A DNA stretch of 64,000 bases, from contig BCRI01000022.1 of the NCBI GenBank assembly GCA_001552515.1, positions 1 through 64,000 on the forward strand. Direction: 5' to 3'. Below, in pieces: positions 50,449 to 58,318 of this stretch (position 1 is its first letter; every line of letters starts with the position of its first letter). This stretch comes from Sphaerimonospora mesophila NBRC 14179 = JCM 3151 (GTDB lineage Bacteria > Actinomycetota > Actinomycetes > Streptosporangiales > Streptosporangiaceae). The notes under the pieces were generated by a model. That model saw only the letters and a program-made list of their open reading frames with translations. It had not been told where the DNA came from and did not search any database. A program made the position numbers and the translations under genes.

Positions 50449-52185
50449 TCAGTGGATGGCCGGTTCGGGCGTCCCCTCTGCCCCGGCGAGGAACGTGAAG
50501 TCGCAGCCCTGATGGGCCTGCGTGATGCTGTCCTGGACGAGGATCCCGAAGCCGCGTTGGAAAGTGGGGCGCGGTGCCGTCCACTTCGCGCGCCGCCGGT
50601 CCAGCTCGTCCGGGGCCACGAGCAGGTCGAGTCGCCGCTCATCGATGTCGAGAACGATCTCGTCCCCGTCGTGCACGAGAGCCAGGGGGCCCCCGACAGC
50701 GGCCTCGGGCGCCACGTGCAGTACGCACGTGCCATAGCTCGTGCCGCTCATGCGGGCGTCGGAGATGCGCAGCATGTCGGTCACGCCGGCCTGCAGAAGG
50801 CGCCGCGGGATCGGCAGCTGGCCCCACTCCGGCATGCCGGGCCCGCCGATCGGGCCCGCTCCACGGAGTACGAGCACACTGTCCTGGTCGATCGGCACCG
50901 ATTCGTCGTCGATGCGCTCCATCATCTGCTCGTAGCTGTCGAACACCACGGCGCGCCCACGGTGACGCAGCAGTCTCGGGGTGGCCGCGCTGGTCTTGAT
51001 GACCGCGCCGTCCGGGGCCAGCGTTCCCTTGACCACCGCCAGCGCCCCCTCGTGGGCGACCGGGTTGCCGCGTTCCCGGATGACGTCGTCGTCGTACACG
51101 AGCGCGCCGTGCAGGTTCTCCGCGAGGCCGCGCCCGTTGACCGTCATGGCCTCGCCGTCGAGCAGGTCCGGCAGCCTGCTCATCAGACCACGCAGGCCGC
51201 CGGCGTCGAAGAAGGTGTCCATGAGGTACGCCCCGGAAGGGCGGATGTTGGCGAGCACGGGCACTCGCCGTGAGATCTCGTCGAAGTCGTCGACGCTCAG
51301 CTCGACGCCGGCGCGGCCTGCCATGGCTATGAGGTGGATGATGGCGTTGGTCGAGCCGCCCAGCGCCATGACGACCGTCATCGCGTTCATGAAGGCGGCT
51401 CTGGTGAGGATGTCGTCCGGCAGCACGTTCTGCCAGACCATGTCCACGATTCGCCGTCCAGAGGCCGCGGCCATGCGCGCGTGCTCGGCGTAAGCGGCGG
51501 GGATCGAGGAGGCGCCCGGAAGCGTCAGGCCCAGCGCTTCTGCCACGGCCGTCATCGTGGAGGCGGTGCCCATGGTCATGCAGTGCCCGGGGGAACGCGC
51601 GATCCCCGACTCGATCTCGGCCCAGTCCTCCTCGGAGATCATGCCGGCGCGCTTCTGGTCCCAGTACTTCCAGACGTCAGAACCGCTGCCGAGGACGGTC
51701 TGCCGCCACCGGCCGCTGAGCATCGGACCGGCGGGCAGGAAGATCGAGGGAATGCCCGCACTGGTCGCGCCCATGATCAGCGCCGGGGTGGTCTTGTCAC
51801 ACCCGCCCATGAGCACGCACCCGTCGATCGGGTGCGAACGCAGAATCTCCTCCACCTCCATCGCCAGAAGGTTTCGGTAGAGCATGGTGGTCGGCTTCTG
51901 GAACGGCTCCGACAGCGACAGCGCGGGAAACTCCAGCGGAAAGCCGCCGGCCTGGTGCACCCCACGTTTGACATCCGCGACCCGGTCGCGAAAGTGCGTG
52001 TGGCAGGGGCTGAGGTCGCTCCAGGTGTTTATGATGGCGATGACCGGTTTGCCCGCCCAGTCCTCTGTGCCCAAGCCGATCTGCCGAGCCCGAGAACGGT
52101 GGCCGAACGAGCGAAGGTCGTTCGCGCCGAACCAGCGATGGCTACGCAGAGCCTCGGGGCGTAGGGGTGTTTCCAAGTCCTTCAA
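50449..52185 (-). CDS. IlvD/Edd-family dehydratase, L-arabonate dehydratase-like
   Basis: A 578-aa Fe-S sugar-acid dehydratase. The cluster-ligand cysteines appear in LSPCHTHF, GGCDKTTPAL and GHCMTMGTASTM. The N-terminus LRSHRWFGANDLRSFGHRSR is typical of pentonate dehydratases and not of dihydroxyacid dehydratase. It forms 2-keto-3-deoxypentonate for the DapA-like enzyme. The start is uncertain: TTG 52185 or 52176 (AAGG nearby), the frame opens at 52221. Confidence 0.87.
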   Translation of the reverse strand: MKDLETPLRPEALRSHRWFGANDLRSFGHRSRARQIGLGTEDWAGKPVIAIINTWSDLSPCHTHFRDRVADVKRGVHQAGGFPLEFPALSLSEPFQKPTTMLYRNLLAMEVEEILRSHPIDGCVLMGGCDKTTPALIMGATSAGIPSIFLPAGPMLSGRWRQTVLGSGSDVWKYWDQKRAGMISEEDWAEIESGIARSPGHCMTMGTASTMTAVAEALGLTLPGASSIPAAYAEHARMAAASGRRIVDMVWQNVLPDDILTRAAFMNAMTVVMALGGSTNAIIHLIAMAGRAGVELSVDDFDEISRRVPVLANIRPSGAYLMDTFFDAGGLRGLMSRLPDLLDGEAMTVNGRGLAENLHGALVYDDDVIRERGNPVAHEGALAVVKGTLAPDGAVIKTSAATPRLLRHRGRAVVFDSYEQMMERIDDESVPIDQDSVLVLRGAGPIGGPGMPEWGQLPIPRRLLQAGVTDMLRISDARMSGTSYGTCVLHVAPEAAVGGPLALVHDGDEIVLDIDERRLDLLVAPDELDRRRAKWTAPRPTFQRGFGILVQDSITQAHQGCDFTFLAGAEGTPEPAIH

Positions 52186-52246
52186 ACCTTTCTCATCGCA
52201 CTGACCCACCCGCTCCGCCAAGGCTCGGCCATCGCCGTACCGCTGG

Positions 52247-52290
52247 TGACGGGAGGGGCGCCGTATGTCGCACCGGCGCCCCTCCCGTCA
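52247..52290 (-). terminator. Terminator overlapping the GntR stop codon
   Basis: Perfect 16-bp arms (52247-52262, 52275-52290; TGACGGGAGGGGCGCC) with a 12-nt loop. The GntR stop codon is part of the stem. It separates GntR from the dehydratase gene. Confidence 0.8.
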
Positions 52291-52983
52291 AACCTGCGGG
52301 GCTTCGTGGGAGCGCAGGCGCTGGATGGATCTTTCGATGTGTTCCCGCATCAGCCGCTCCGCCAGGTCGGTGTCCCCGCTCTCGGCCGCCTGATAGATGG
52401 CCCAGTGTTCGCGGGACTCCTCCTCCCATGTCGGCCAGTTCTCCCAGAGCACGCCGGTGGTGGCGAGCGCCGTCAGATCCTGCAGGCCGTCGAGCGTCCC
52501 GGTGATGAAGCTGTTCTCGCAGGCCCGGTACATCGCCCGGTGGAACCGGCGATTGGCGAGAGCCTGTTCTGCGCGGCGCCCGTCTCCGCCGTGCTTATCA
52601 GCATCGTGTAGGGCGGTGGCGGCCTCGTCGAAGCGGTGCTGGGGCGCGCCGATCGCCGCCCGGACGGCCCAGGGCTCCAGCAGAGCCCGCTGCTCATAGA
52701 TGTAGCGCACCTCGGTGAAGGACAGTTGCCGTACGGCTGTGCCGCGATTGCGGCTCATCTCCAGGAGGCCGGCGCGGGCGAGGACGATGAGCGCCTCGCG
52801 AACCGGTGTCTTGGAGACGCCGAGCTCCTCGGCGAGGCGGCGTTCCACGAGCATCTCCCCCGGCTTGAGCCGGCCGGACAGGATCGCGGCCTTGATCGCC
52901 TCCACGACGAGATCCGAGCGACTCTGCGCCTCCCCCAGCGGGAGGAAAGCGGAAGTGCCTGTGGGCAATTCTGAAGCTGTCAC
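52288..52983 (-). CDS. GntR-family regulator (FadR/FCD subfamily), second
   Basis: A 231-aa regulator: winged helix with LAEELGVSKTPVREALIVLARAGLL (about 55-79), then an FCD effector domain. GTG 52983 has AGAAGGA upstream; a longer frame exists to 53031. Regulators of this subfamily for hexuronates (UxuR, ExuR) bind sites containing TGGTATACCA; that palindrome recurs before four transcription units around this gene, so it is the likely regulator of both the sugar-acid and amidohydrolase genes. Confidence 0.9.
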   Translation of the reverse strand: MTASELPTGTSAFLPLGEAQSRSDLVVEAIKAAILSGRLKPGEMLVERRLAEELGVSKTPVREALIVLARAGLLEMSRNRGTAVRQLSFTEVRYIYEQRALLEPWAVRAAIGAPQHRFDEAATALHDADKHGGDGRRAEQALANRRFHRAMYRACENSFITGTLDGLQDLTALATTGVLWENWPTWEEESREHWAIYQAAESGDTDLAERLMREHIERSIQRLRSHEAPQV

Positions 52984-53012
52984 TGCTCGTCGCCGTCCTT
53001 CTGTCAAGAGAT

Positions 53013-53052
53013 AACTGATCGGCCAGGCCATATAGAACCAGGCCGATCAGTT
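53013..53052. terminator. Inverted repeat between RidA and GntR
   Basis: AACTGATCGGCC (53013-53024) and GGCCGATCAGTT (53041-53052), perfect 12-bp arms with a 16-nt loop, just upstream of GntR. Could end the RidA transcript or be an operator for GntR. A second GC-rich hairpin (about 53081-53106) lies closer to the RidA stop. Confidence 0.5.
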
Positions 53053-53115
53053 CTCGGCCAACCTCAACTCCCGAGGCGTCGGGGGCCCGGGGCGGCCCGG
53101 ACCCCCACGGGCATG

Positions 53116-53520
53116 TCAGGGGCTGGCCGAGGAAACCGCGATCACCTCGATCTCGACGAGAAATTCCGGCTTACCGAGCGCCGACACCTCCACGGTGGAA
53201 CGCGCCGGCCGATGCTCGCCGAAGACCTCCGCGTATACCGCGTTCATCTCCGCCATATCCGAGATCCTGGTCAGGAATACCGTTGTCTTGACGACCTCGT
53301 GAAGGGAGGACCCGCAGCCTTCCAGAATCAGCCGGATGTTCTCGAGCACGGTCCGAGTCTGCTCGGCGACCCCACCCTTCGTGATGACGCCGTTCACATC
53401 GCGAGGTACCTGCCCGGAAACGAAGATCATCTCGCCCCACCGAACCGCCGGGCTCAACGGAGCGATCGGCGCCGGCGCGGCGGGGGGAAAGAGGGTTTCC
53501 ACCTGAGGCATCGTCATCAC
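53116..53520 (-). CDS. RidA/RutC-family enamine deaminase
   Basis: A 134-aa RidA-fold protein. SPAVRWGEMIFVSGQVPRD (about 24-42), VLENIRLILEGCGSSLHEVVKTTVFL and HRPARSTVEV keep the PARS arginine that active members need, unlike the homologue at 5572-5982. It overlaps the cysteine hydrolase gene (ATGA). RutC next to the isochorismatase-like RutB in pyrimidine breakdown is a comparable pair. Confidence 0.88.
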   Translation of the reverse strand: MMTMPQVETLFPPAAPAPIAPLSPAVRWGEMIFVSGQVPRDVNGVITKGGVAEQTRTVLENIRLILEGCGSSLHEVVKTTVFLTRISDMAEMNAVYAEVFGEHRPARSTVEVSALGKPEFLVEIEVIAVSSASP

Positions 53521-54176
53521 AGCCCGCGCAGGTAGGCGATGACCTCTTCGACATCGACGACGTCGGCCATCCGGGCGTTCATGTCGAACAGGTTCGCCTC
53601 GTGCGCGGAGGCGGAACGGTCACCGACGGCCTGTCGCGGAATGATGGTCCGGAAGTTGTGGTCGTGCGAGGTCTGAGCCGTCGCGCGCACACAGCCGCTG
53701 GTGCTGCAACCCGTGATGATGAGGGTGTCGACGTTGTGCGAGACGAGCAGGCTGAGCAGATTCGTCGCATAGAACGAGGAGGCCCGCGGCTTGTTGATCA
53801 ACACCTCGTTCGGGCGCCGTTTGAGTTCGGGGGCCAGCTCAACCCACTCCGTGCCCTTGACCTGGATCGAGGTGTGCCGCTTCTTGCGAGCGACGTGCTC
53901 GCCGCAGTCGCTCATGTCCGGCTCGAAAGCCATCGTGGTGAAGAAGACCGGCACCCCCTTGGCACGTGCCTCGTCGAGGATGCGCACGGTCTCGGCCAGC
54001 GGCTTGCTGAGGTCGCTGCCCAACGGCGAGGCCGGGTCGAGCCACGCCTTCGCGAGGTCGATGACCAGGACCGCCGGCTTCTTGCCGAAGCCCACCCTGC
54101 CGCCGAAGCCGGCCTCGTCGTACTGGGCCGAGAGCTCCTGATTTTCCAACGTGTGAGAATCCCTGACCTGAGTCAC
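53517..54176 (-). CDS. Isochorismatase-like cysteine hydrolase (N-carbamoylsarcosine amidase type)
   Basis: A 219-aa amidohydrolase. Asp in AVLVIDLAKAWLDP (about 35-48), Lys in LINKPRASSFYATNL and catalytic Cys in GCSTSGCVRATAQTSHDHNF (about 160) form the usual triad. Closest functional groups by motif are N-carbamoylsarcosine amidase, ureidoacrylate hydrolase and maleamate amidase, all releasing ammonia from carbamoyl or amide groups. GTG 54176 with GGGAG upstream. A TGGTATGCCA operator lies 103-112 nt upstream. Confidence 0.87.
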   Translation of the reverse strand: MTQVRDSHTLENQELSAQYDEAGFGGRVGFGKKPAVLVIDLAKAWLDPASPLGSDLSKPLAETVRILDEARAKGVPVFFTTMAFEPDMSDCGEHVARKKRHTSIQVKGTEWVELAPELKRRPNEVLINKPRASSFYATNLLSLLVSHNVDTLIITGCSTSGCVRATAQTSHDHNFRTIIPRQAVGDRSASAHEANLFDMNARMADVVDVEEVIAYLRGL

Positions 54177-54275
54177 TTCTCTCCCTGTTCACATGACCGC
54201 GGTTGATATTCGTGCCGGCCGTACCGTCAGGCGGCTCCGTCCGAACGACGCCTCCCGCCCATCTGAGATCCAAGT

Positions 54276-54291
54276 ATATGGTATGCCATAT
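54276..54291. promoter_or_regulatory. Candidate GntR operator before the cysteine hydrolase
   Basis: ATATGGTATGCCATAT, a 16-bp near-perfect palindrome containing TGGTATGCCA (54279-54288). It is the best copy of the shared motif. It lies between the allantoinase-like gene stop and the cysteine hydrolase start. Confidence 0.6.
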
Positions 54292-54324
54292 GTGACACTC
54301 CAGCCGGGTGGCCGATTCGGCCGC

Positions 54325-55695
54325 TCAATCTCCTGGAGTCACGTACCGGCCGTGCCCGGCGCTGCCGACGACCTTCCTGCCGTCGTAAACGAGAGTGCCG
54401 CGCGAAAGTACGGCGCGCAGCTTTCCATGGAACTCCCGCCCCTGGTACATCTTGTAGTTCCGCCGCACCAGCGAGTAGGCATCCCGCCAGTCGAACGTCC
54501 ACTTCTGATCCGGGTCGAAAATGACGAGGTCGGCATCGAACCCGGGGGCAAGACGCCCCTTTCGAGAAAGTCCGAACCGCTCGGCGGGGTTTTCGGCGAG
54601 CACGGCCGCGGCCTGGTTGAAGGTGATGCCGCCGCGCACGGCCGCGTCGTAGACGACCGAGGCGACCGCCTCCAGGCCCGGATTTCCGGCCTGAGCCTCC
54701 CAGATCGACTCCTTGTCCTTCTCTTCGTACAGATAAGGACCGTGGTCGCTGGCGACGTTGTCCACACCGCCGGTGCGTATCCCCTCCCAGAGCGCCTCAC
54801 GGTCGGCCGCCAGGCGCAGGGGTGGGTTGACCTTCGCGAATCCTCCCAGCTCCGCCAGCTTGGACTCGTCGAAACACAGGTAGTGGGGGCAGGTCTCCAC
54901 CGAGACGTCCACGCCTTTGCTCTTGCCCTCCAGAGCGAGCCGCAGCCCCCATGCCGAGGAGACGTGGGGCAGGTGCAGGCGAGCGCCGGTCTCCTCAGTC
55001 AAGATCAGCAGCGTGGCGATCGAGACCGCCTCGACGTAGGGCGGCCGCGAACGGGCATGCTCCAGCGGATGCCCCGTGCCGCCGGCACGCGTGCGCTCCA
55101 CGCCCTGCTCCAGCAGCGACTCATCCTCGGCGTGCACGGCACACGGCAGGCCGGTGCCGGCGATCGCCTGGAGAGACTCGTACAACTGGGCGTTGGAGAC
55201 GGCGCACAGCCCCACGAACTCGCGTTCCCGGTTGGGTGGCGGCGAGTGGGAAAGGATCTTGAAGCCGACAATGCCCTCAGCCGCCAGCTCGGCGGCGGCA
55301 CGCGCACTTCCCGTGACTCCGCCGGCGTACAGGGCGAAGTCGACATGGGCGCTCTGCAGCGCCGTACGCACACGGTTCCGGAGCACGGCCGGTGTGCTCG
55401 CGGCCGGATCACTCGTCGGCATCTCGACGATGGTGGTGATGCCGCCCCGTGCGGCCGCCTGCGTGGCCGACTCCCAGGTCTCGCGGTCGGGACGGGCCGG
55501 AGCTCGGCTGTGCACGTGCACATCGACGGCGCCGGGAAGGACATAGCAGCCCGTGGCGTCGTACTCGTGCTCCGCGACGACCGGCGTGCCAGGCGCCAAC
55601 ACCGCAACGATTTTCCCGTCCTTGATCGCGATATCCCCCGGCCTCGTCTCTTGGGCCGACACGATGGATCCGCGGCGGACAACAGCATCGAACAT
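54325..55695 (-). CDS. Cyclic amidohydrolase (allantoinase/dihydropyrimidinase-like)
   Basis: A 456-aa TIM-barrel metalloenzyme that opens cyclic amide rings. Metal ligands: HxH in AVDVHVHSRAP, probable carboxylated Lys in GFKILSHSP (about 150), His in LHLPHVSSA and Asp in NVASDHGPY. Allantoinase, hydantoinase and dihydroorotase share this pattern; context with a carbamoyl-type cysteine hydrolase favours a hydantoin- or allantoin-like ring. I use ATG 55695 (AAAGGTGG upstream); the frame opens at 55782, beyond the operator. Confidence 0.87.
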   Translation of the reverse strand: MFDAVVRRGSIVSAQETRPGDIAIKDGKIVAVLAPGTPVVAEHEYDATGCYVLPGAVDVHVHSRAPARPDRETWESATQAAARGGITTIVEMPTSDPAASTPAVLRNRVRTALQSAHVDFALYAGGVTGSARAAAELAAEGIVGFKILSHSPPPNREREFVGLCAVSNAQLYESLQAIAGTGLPCAVHAEDESLLEQGVERTRAGGTGHPLEHARSRPPYVEAVSIATLLILTEETGARLHLPHVSSAWGLRLALEGKSKGVDVSVETCPHYLCFDESKLAELGGFAKVNPPLRLAADREALWEGIRTGGVDNVASDHGPYLYEEKDKESIWEAQAGNPGLEAVASVVYDAAVRGGITFNQAAAVLAENPAERFGLSRKGRLAPGFDADLVIFDPDQKWTFDWRDAYSLVRRNYKMYQGREFHGKLRAVLSRGTLVYDGRKVVGSAGHGRYVTPGD

Positions 55696-55755
55696 GGTCC
55701 ACCTTTCACACTCGCTTTCACTTGCCTCACTCCTCGGGAGCAGCGCGAGCGTCTT

Positions 55756-55765
55756 TGGTATACTA
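55756..55765. promoter_or_regulatory. Candidate GntR operator before the cyclic amidohydrolase
   Basis: TGGTATACTA, one mismatch from TGGTATACCA, 61-70 nt before the ATG at 55695. It overlaps a possible minus-strand -10. Confidence 0.55.
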
Positions 55766-55805
55766 GCGTGCCAGAACACCAAAATCTAGAGCCATGCACG
55801 TCAAA

Positions 55806-55835
55806 CAGCCGCGCCGCCCTGGGGCGGCGCGGCTG
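55806..55835 (-). terminator. Terminator of the twin amidohydrolase operon
   Basis: CAGCCGCGCCGCC (55806-55818) and its exact complement (55823-55835) around CTGG. It is downstream of the 57658-56034 operon and upstream of the next promoter. The remaining 200 bp to 56033 hold nothing recognised. Confidence 0.75.
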
Positions 55836-56033
55836 CGGCGTGAAGATCCGGGCGACGTCCTGACCGTTTCACCGGTGGCGTCACCCATGTCTTGATCGGT
55901 ATGGCGGGGCGCGGTCCGGCCCGCGAGGCCGTCGGTGATCGACGGCCCTTCCGGTGTGCTCACCACCGGCCGCCGAGTCAGGGTGTCCGACGACGATCGA
56001 CACCGTCCCGGCGGGCGTGAGGGACGGATCGAA

Positions 56034-56819
56034 TCACGCTCGCGCCCCTGCGAGGAGCCGTCGCAGGTTGTCACCGGCGATCGCCTGCTTGTCGGCGTCG
56101 CCGATTTCCGCGAACATCACCATCGCGATCGTCCACAACGCATTCCATCTGGGCAGACGGGTGCCGAAGAGCATTCGCTCCGGCCCGAACGCCCGGCAGA
56201 CCTGCTCCAGCCCGCGGTAGAGCGTGTAGCACGAGATGTCAAAGTGAAGATTGGGGTAGCGCGTCAGACCTGCGAAGAGGCTTCGCTTGTGCCGGTACCT
56301 CAGATTCAGCAGAACCATGGGAAGCCGAGGGTAGTTGCGGCAGATGTCGTACACCTCGTCCCAGCGCACCTGGTCCATTTCCACGAAGAGCGGGACCCGT
56401 CGCTCCTGGAGGACCTCGCAGATCGGTCCGACGACATCCGGGTGGAACGGATACATCCTCCCGAAGATGTACTCCTCATTGATCTCGTCGATCGCGTTCG
56501 GATAGAGACGGGCGGCACGACAACCCCGATCGAGGAGCCTCGACAGATATTCGATGTGGTCCTCGGAGTCGCCGTAGTCGGGAAAGATGGTGGCGACGGG
56601 GTGGAGCGCCGGCCGGTCTTCCACGGCTGACAGAACGCGCTCGTTGCCGATTTTGTAGTCGAGCTCCTTGGCGGCGAAATCCACGACGAGAGCCTCGTCG
56701 ATGTCGAACTTCGCCATCTCCTTCATCAGCGAATCGGGAGTCGGGAACCTGCTGCCGTACGTCAGTGCCGTGGGATTGCCCAGCGTCGCGTTGCAGTCGA
56801 AGAAGGAGATCGTGGTCAT
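56034..56819 (-). CDS. Amidohydrolase-fold protein with its metal site lost
   Basis: A 261-aa member of the amidohydrolase-2 family. Its intact neighbour has HxH, two further His and Asp; here the equivalent places read DCNATLG (7-15 region), VEMDQ, LLNLR and FGTRLP, so no usual metal ligand remains. The fold and the end text AIAGDNLRRLL are kept. It overlaps the active paralogue by 4 bp, so both are made together, perhaps as a complex. Probably not an independent hydrolase. Confidence 0.75.
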   Translation of the reverse strand: MTTISFFDCNATLGNPTALTYGSRFPTPDSLMKEMAKFDIDEALVVDFAAKELDYKIGNERVLSAVEDRPALHPVATIFPDYGDSEDHIEYLSRLLDRGCRAARLYPNAIDEINEEYIFGRMYPFHPDVVGPICEVLQERRVPLFVEMDQVRWDEVYDICRNYPRLPMVLLNLRYRHKRSLFAGLTRYPNLHFDISCYTLYRGLEQVCRAFGPERMLFGTRLPRWNALWTIAMVMFAEIGDADKQAIAGDNLRRLLAGARA

Positions 56820-57658
56820 TGCAACCTCTCCAGAGCCGGAAGGGACTGGACGTCGGCCGCGCGTAGCAGTCTCAACAGGTTGCCGCCAAGGATCTTGCGT
56901 TTGTCGGCTTCACTCAGCTCGGCTCCCGCGACGCGACCTAGCTGCCCGGCGTCGTCGAGGTAGATCGCGTCAGTGCCGAACATGACCCTCTCGGCGCCGA
57001 CCGCATCGACAAGGAACTCGATGAAGCCGCGGTGGCCCTGGCCCGTGGAGGTCTCGAGGTACAGGTTGGGATGTTCCTTGGCCACGGTGGTCGCCACCTT
57101 GACACCGGCCGGCGTTCCACCCGCGTGAGCGAGGAGCAGGGGAACCCGGGGATACCGCGACGCCACGGTGGCGGCCAGTAGGGGGTGATCCACTCCATCG
57201 CCTTGATCCCAGGTGTGCACCAGGACCGGAATTCTTCTCTCGGCCGCGAAGGCCCAGGCTCGGTCGTAGTCGGGACCGTCCATCGCATAGGAATGGAACT
57301 TGGGATGGACCTTGATCATCCCAAAGCCCGGTCGGCTGAAGTAGCGTTCCAACTCCCGCAGCGACTCGCGAGGGTAGTGCGGATTGAAGACAGGTGTCCC
57401 GATGTACCTGTCCGGATGTCGTTCGACCTCACGGGCGACTTCTGCGTTGCCGCCCTCGAGATCTGAGGACAGGGACCCCATCGAACTGATGCAGCTGATA
57501 TCGATGCCACAGCGGTCCATCGATCCGAGGATCGAATCTCCGCTGCCGTCGATGACGGGAAGATTCCAGCCGGCACCGACATGCGTGTGGCCGCTGATGA
57601 CCGGGACGTCCTGGCCAAGTGGCCGGCCTGCCCTGATCGTCTCGGCAATGGTGGTCAT
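56816..57658 (-). CDS. Amidohydrolase (amidohydrolase-2 family)
   Basis: A 280-aa TIM-barrel hydrolase/decarboxylase. Metal ligands are visible: HxH in SGHTHVG (about 24-26), His in LVHTWDQGD, His in LLLAHAGG, Asp in MFGTDAIYLD. The C-terminus KILGGNLLRLL is typical. Family reactions include lactone hydrolysis (PDC hydrolase), decarboxylation (ACMSD) and sugar-lactone opening. ATG 57658 with GAGAGGA. First gene of a two-gene operon whose promoter may be as far up as 57974. Confidence 0.85.
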   Translation of the reverse strand: MTTIAETIRAGRPLGQDVPVISGHTHVGAGWNLPVIDGSGDSILGSMDRCGIDISCISSMGSLSSDLEGGNAEVAREVERHPDRYIGTPVFNPHYPRESLRELERYFSRPGFGMIKVHPKFHSYAMDGPDYDRAWAFAAERRIPVLVHTWDQGDGVDHPLLAATVASRYPRVPLLLAHAGGTPAGVKVATTVAKEHPNLYLETSTGQGHRGFIEFLVDAVGAERVMFGTDAIYLDDAGQLGRVAGAELSEADKRKILGGNLLRLLRAADVQSLPALERLQ

Positions 57659-57941
57659 ACCGGATCCTCTCGCTGTGGTGCGACGCCTGGGGACGGGGGA
57701 ATGGCCGGGCCATCGGCTCGGAGCGTTTCAGGTCGCCCTGTACGGCCCGCCGAGCAGGACCTGAAGGACGGATTCGCGGCGACCGCACCCGGAGCGATTC
57801 GGTCGCAGCCCTCGGTTCTGCGCCCGGTCTCGTTCGTCGTTACTCCGTGAATGGATGCTCAGGTCTTTCGCCGGCCTGGTTCGTTGTACAAGGACGTTTC
57901 TCCGGGACATCGGCCGAACTCCAGCGAGAACGCCCACACCA

Positions 57942-57974
57942 GGCATCCTGGTATCTCATATTGCGACATGTCAA
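57942..57974 (-). promoter_or_regulatory. Promoter/operator copy facing the amidohydrolases
   Basis: On the minus strand TTGACA (57974-57969), an 18-nt spacer including AATATGAGATAC, then CAGGAT and GCC. About 30 of 33 positions match the plus-strand copy at 58239-58270. TGGTATCTCA inside it is a distant form of the GntR box. Confidence 0.55.
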
Positions 57975-58238
57975 GGGTCCCGGCCCACCTCGAACATCCG
58001 CCGGCCGATCATGATCCGGCGGCCTCATCGAGCCTCCGGCGGGCTCTCCGAGGCCCATGAAGGCGATCCGGCAGCGGTCACACCGACGCCTCTCCCGCCG
58101 GGCCTCGCACCAGCCCACACAGTGCCGTGGCACCGGTCCGCGACGACTTCTCCATGCCAGAGCCGCGCCGCCCGCAGCGGCTCATGGTTCAGCGGTGGAC
58201 GGCCCATCTAGCAGACGCGCGTGGTTTGCACAAGAGGG

Positions 58239-58278
58239 TTGACACATCGAATATGCGATACCAGGATGCCGTATACCA
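58239..58278 (+). promoter_or_regulatory. Promoter/operator copy facing the MFS gene
   Basis: TTGACA (58239-58244), a 17-nt spacer and CAGGAT (58262-58267), overlapping ATACCA and followed by CCGTATACCA (58269-58278), a partial GntR box. The ribosome binding site GGAGAGG and the ATG at 58319 follow. Confidence 0.55.
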
Positions 58279-58318
58279 GCATCCCCTCTCGGAGCCATCC
58301 ACCCCCTGGAGAGGTCTC

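Larger units (their letters stand above)
57659..58318. other. 660-bp divergent control region with paired promoter copies
   Basis: No gene is supported here. It holds two nearly identical elements in opposite directions (57942-57974 and 58239-58270), and long leaders to the amidohydrolase gene (about 280 nt) and to the MFS gene (about 45 nt). The stretch between them is GC-rich with no recognised motif. Confidence 0.6.

Noticed and set aside
57728-57946. Small minus-strand gene in the 660-bp gap
   Set aside because: Arg-rich, no ribosome binding site, and its start lies in the promoter copy.
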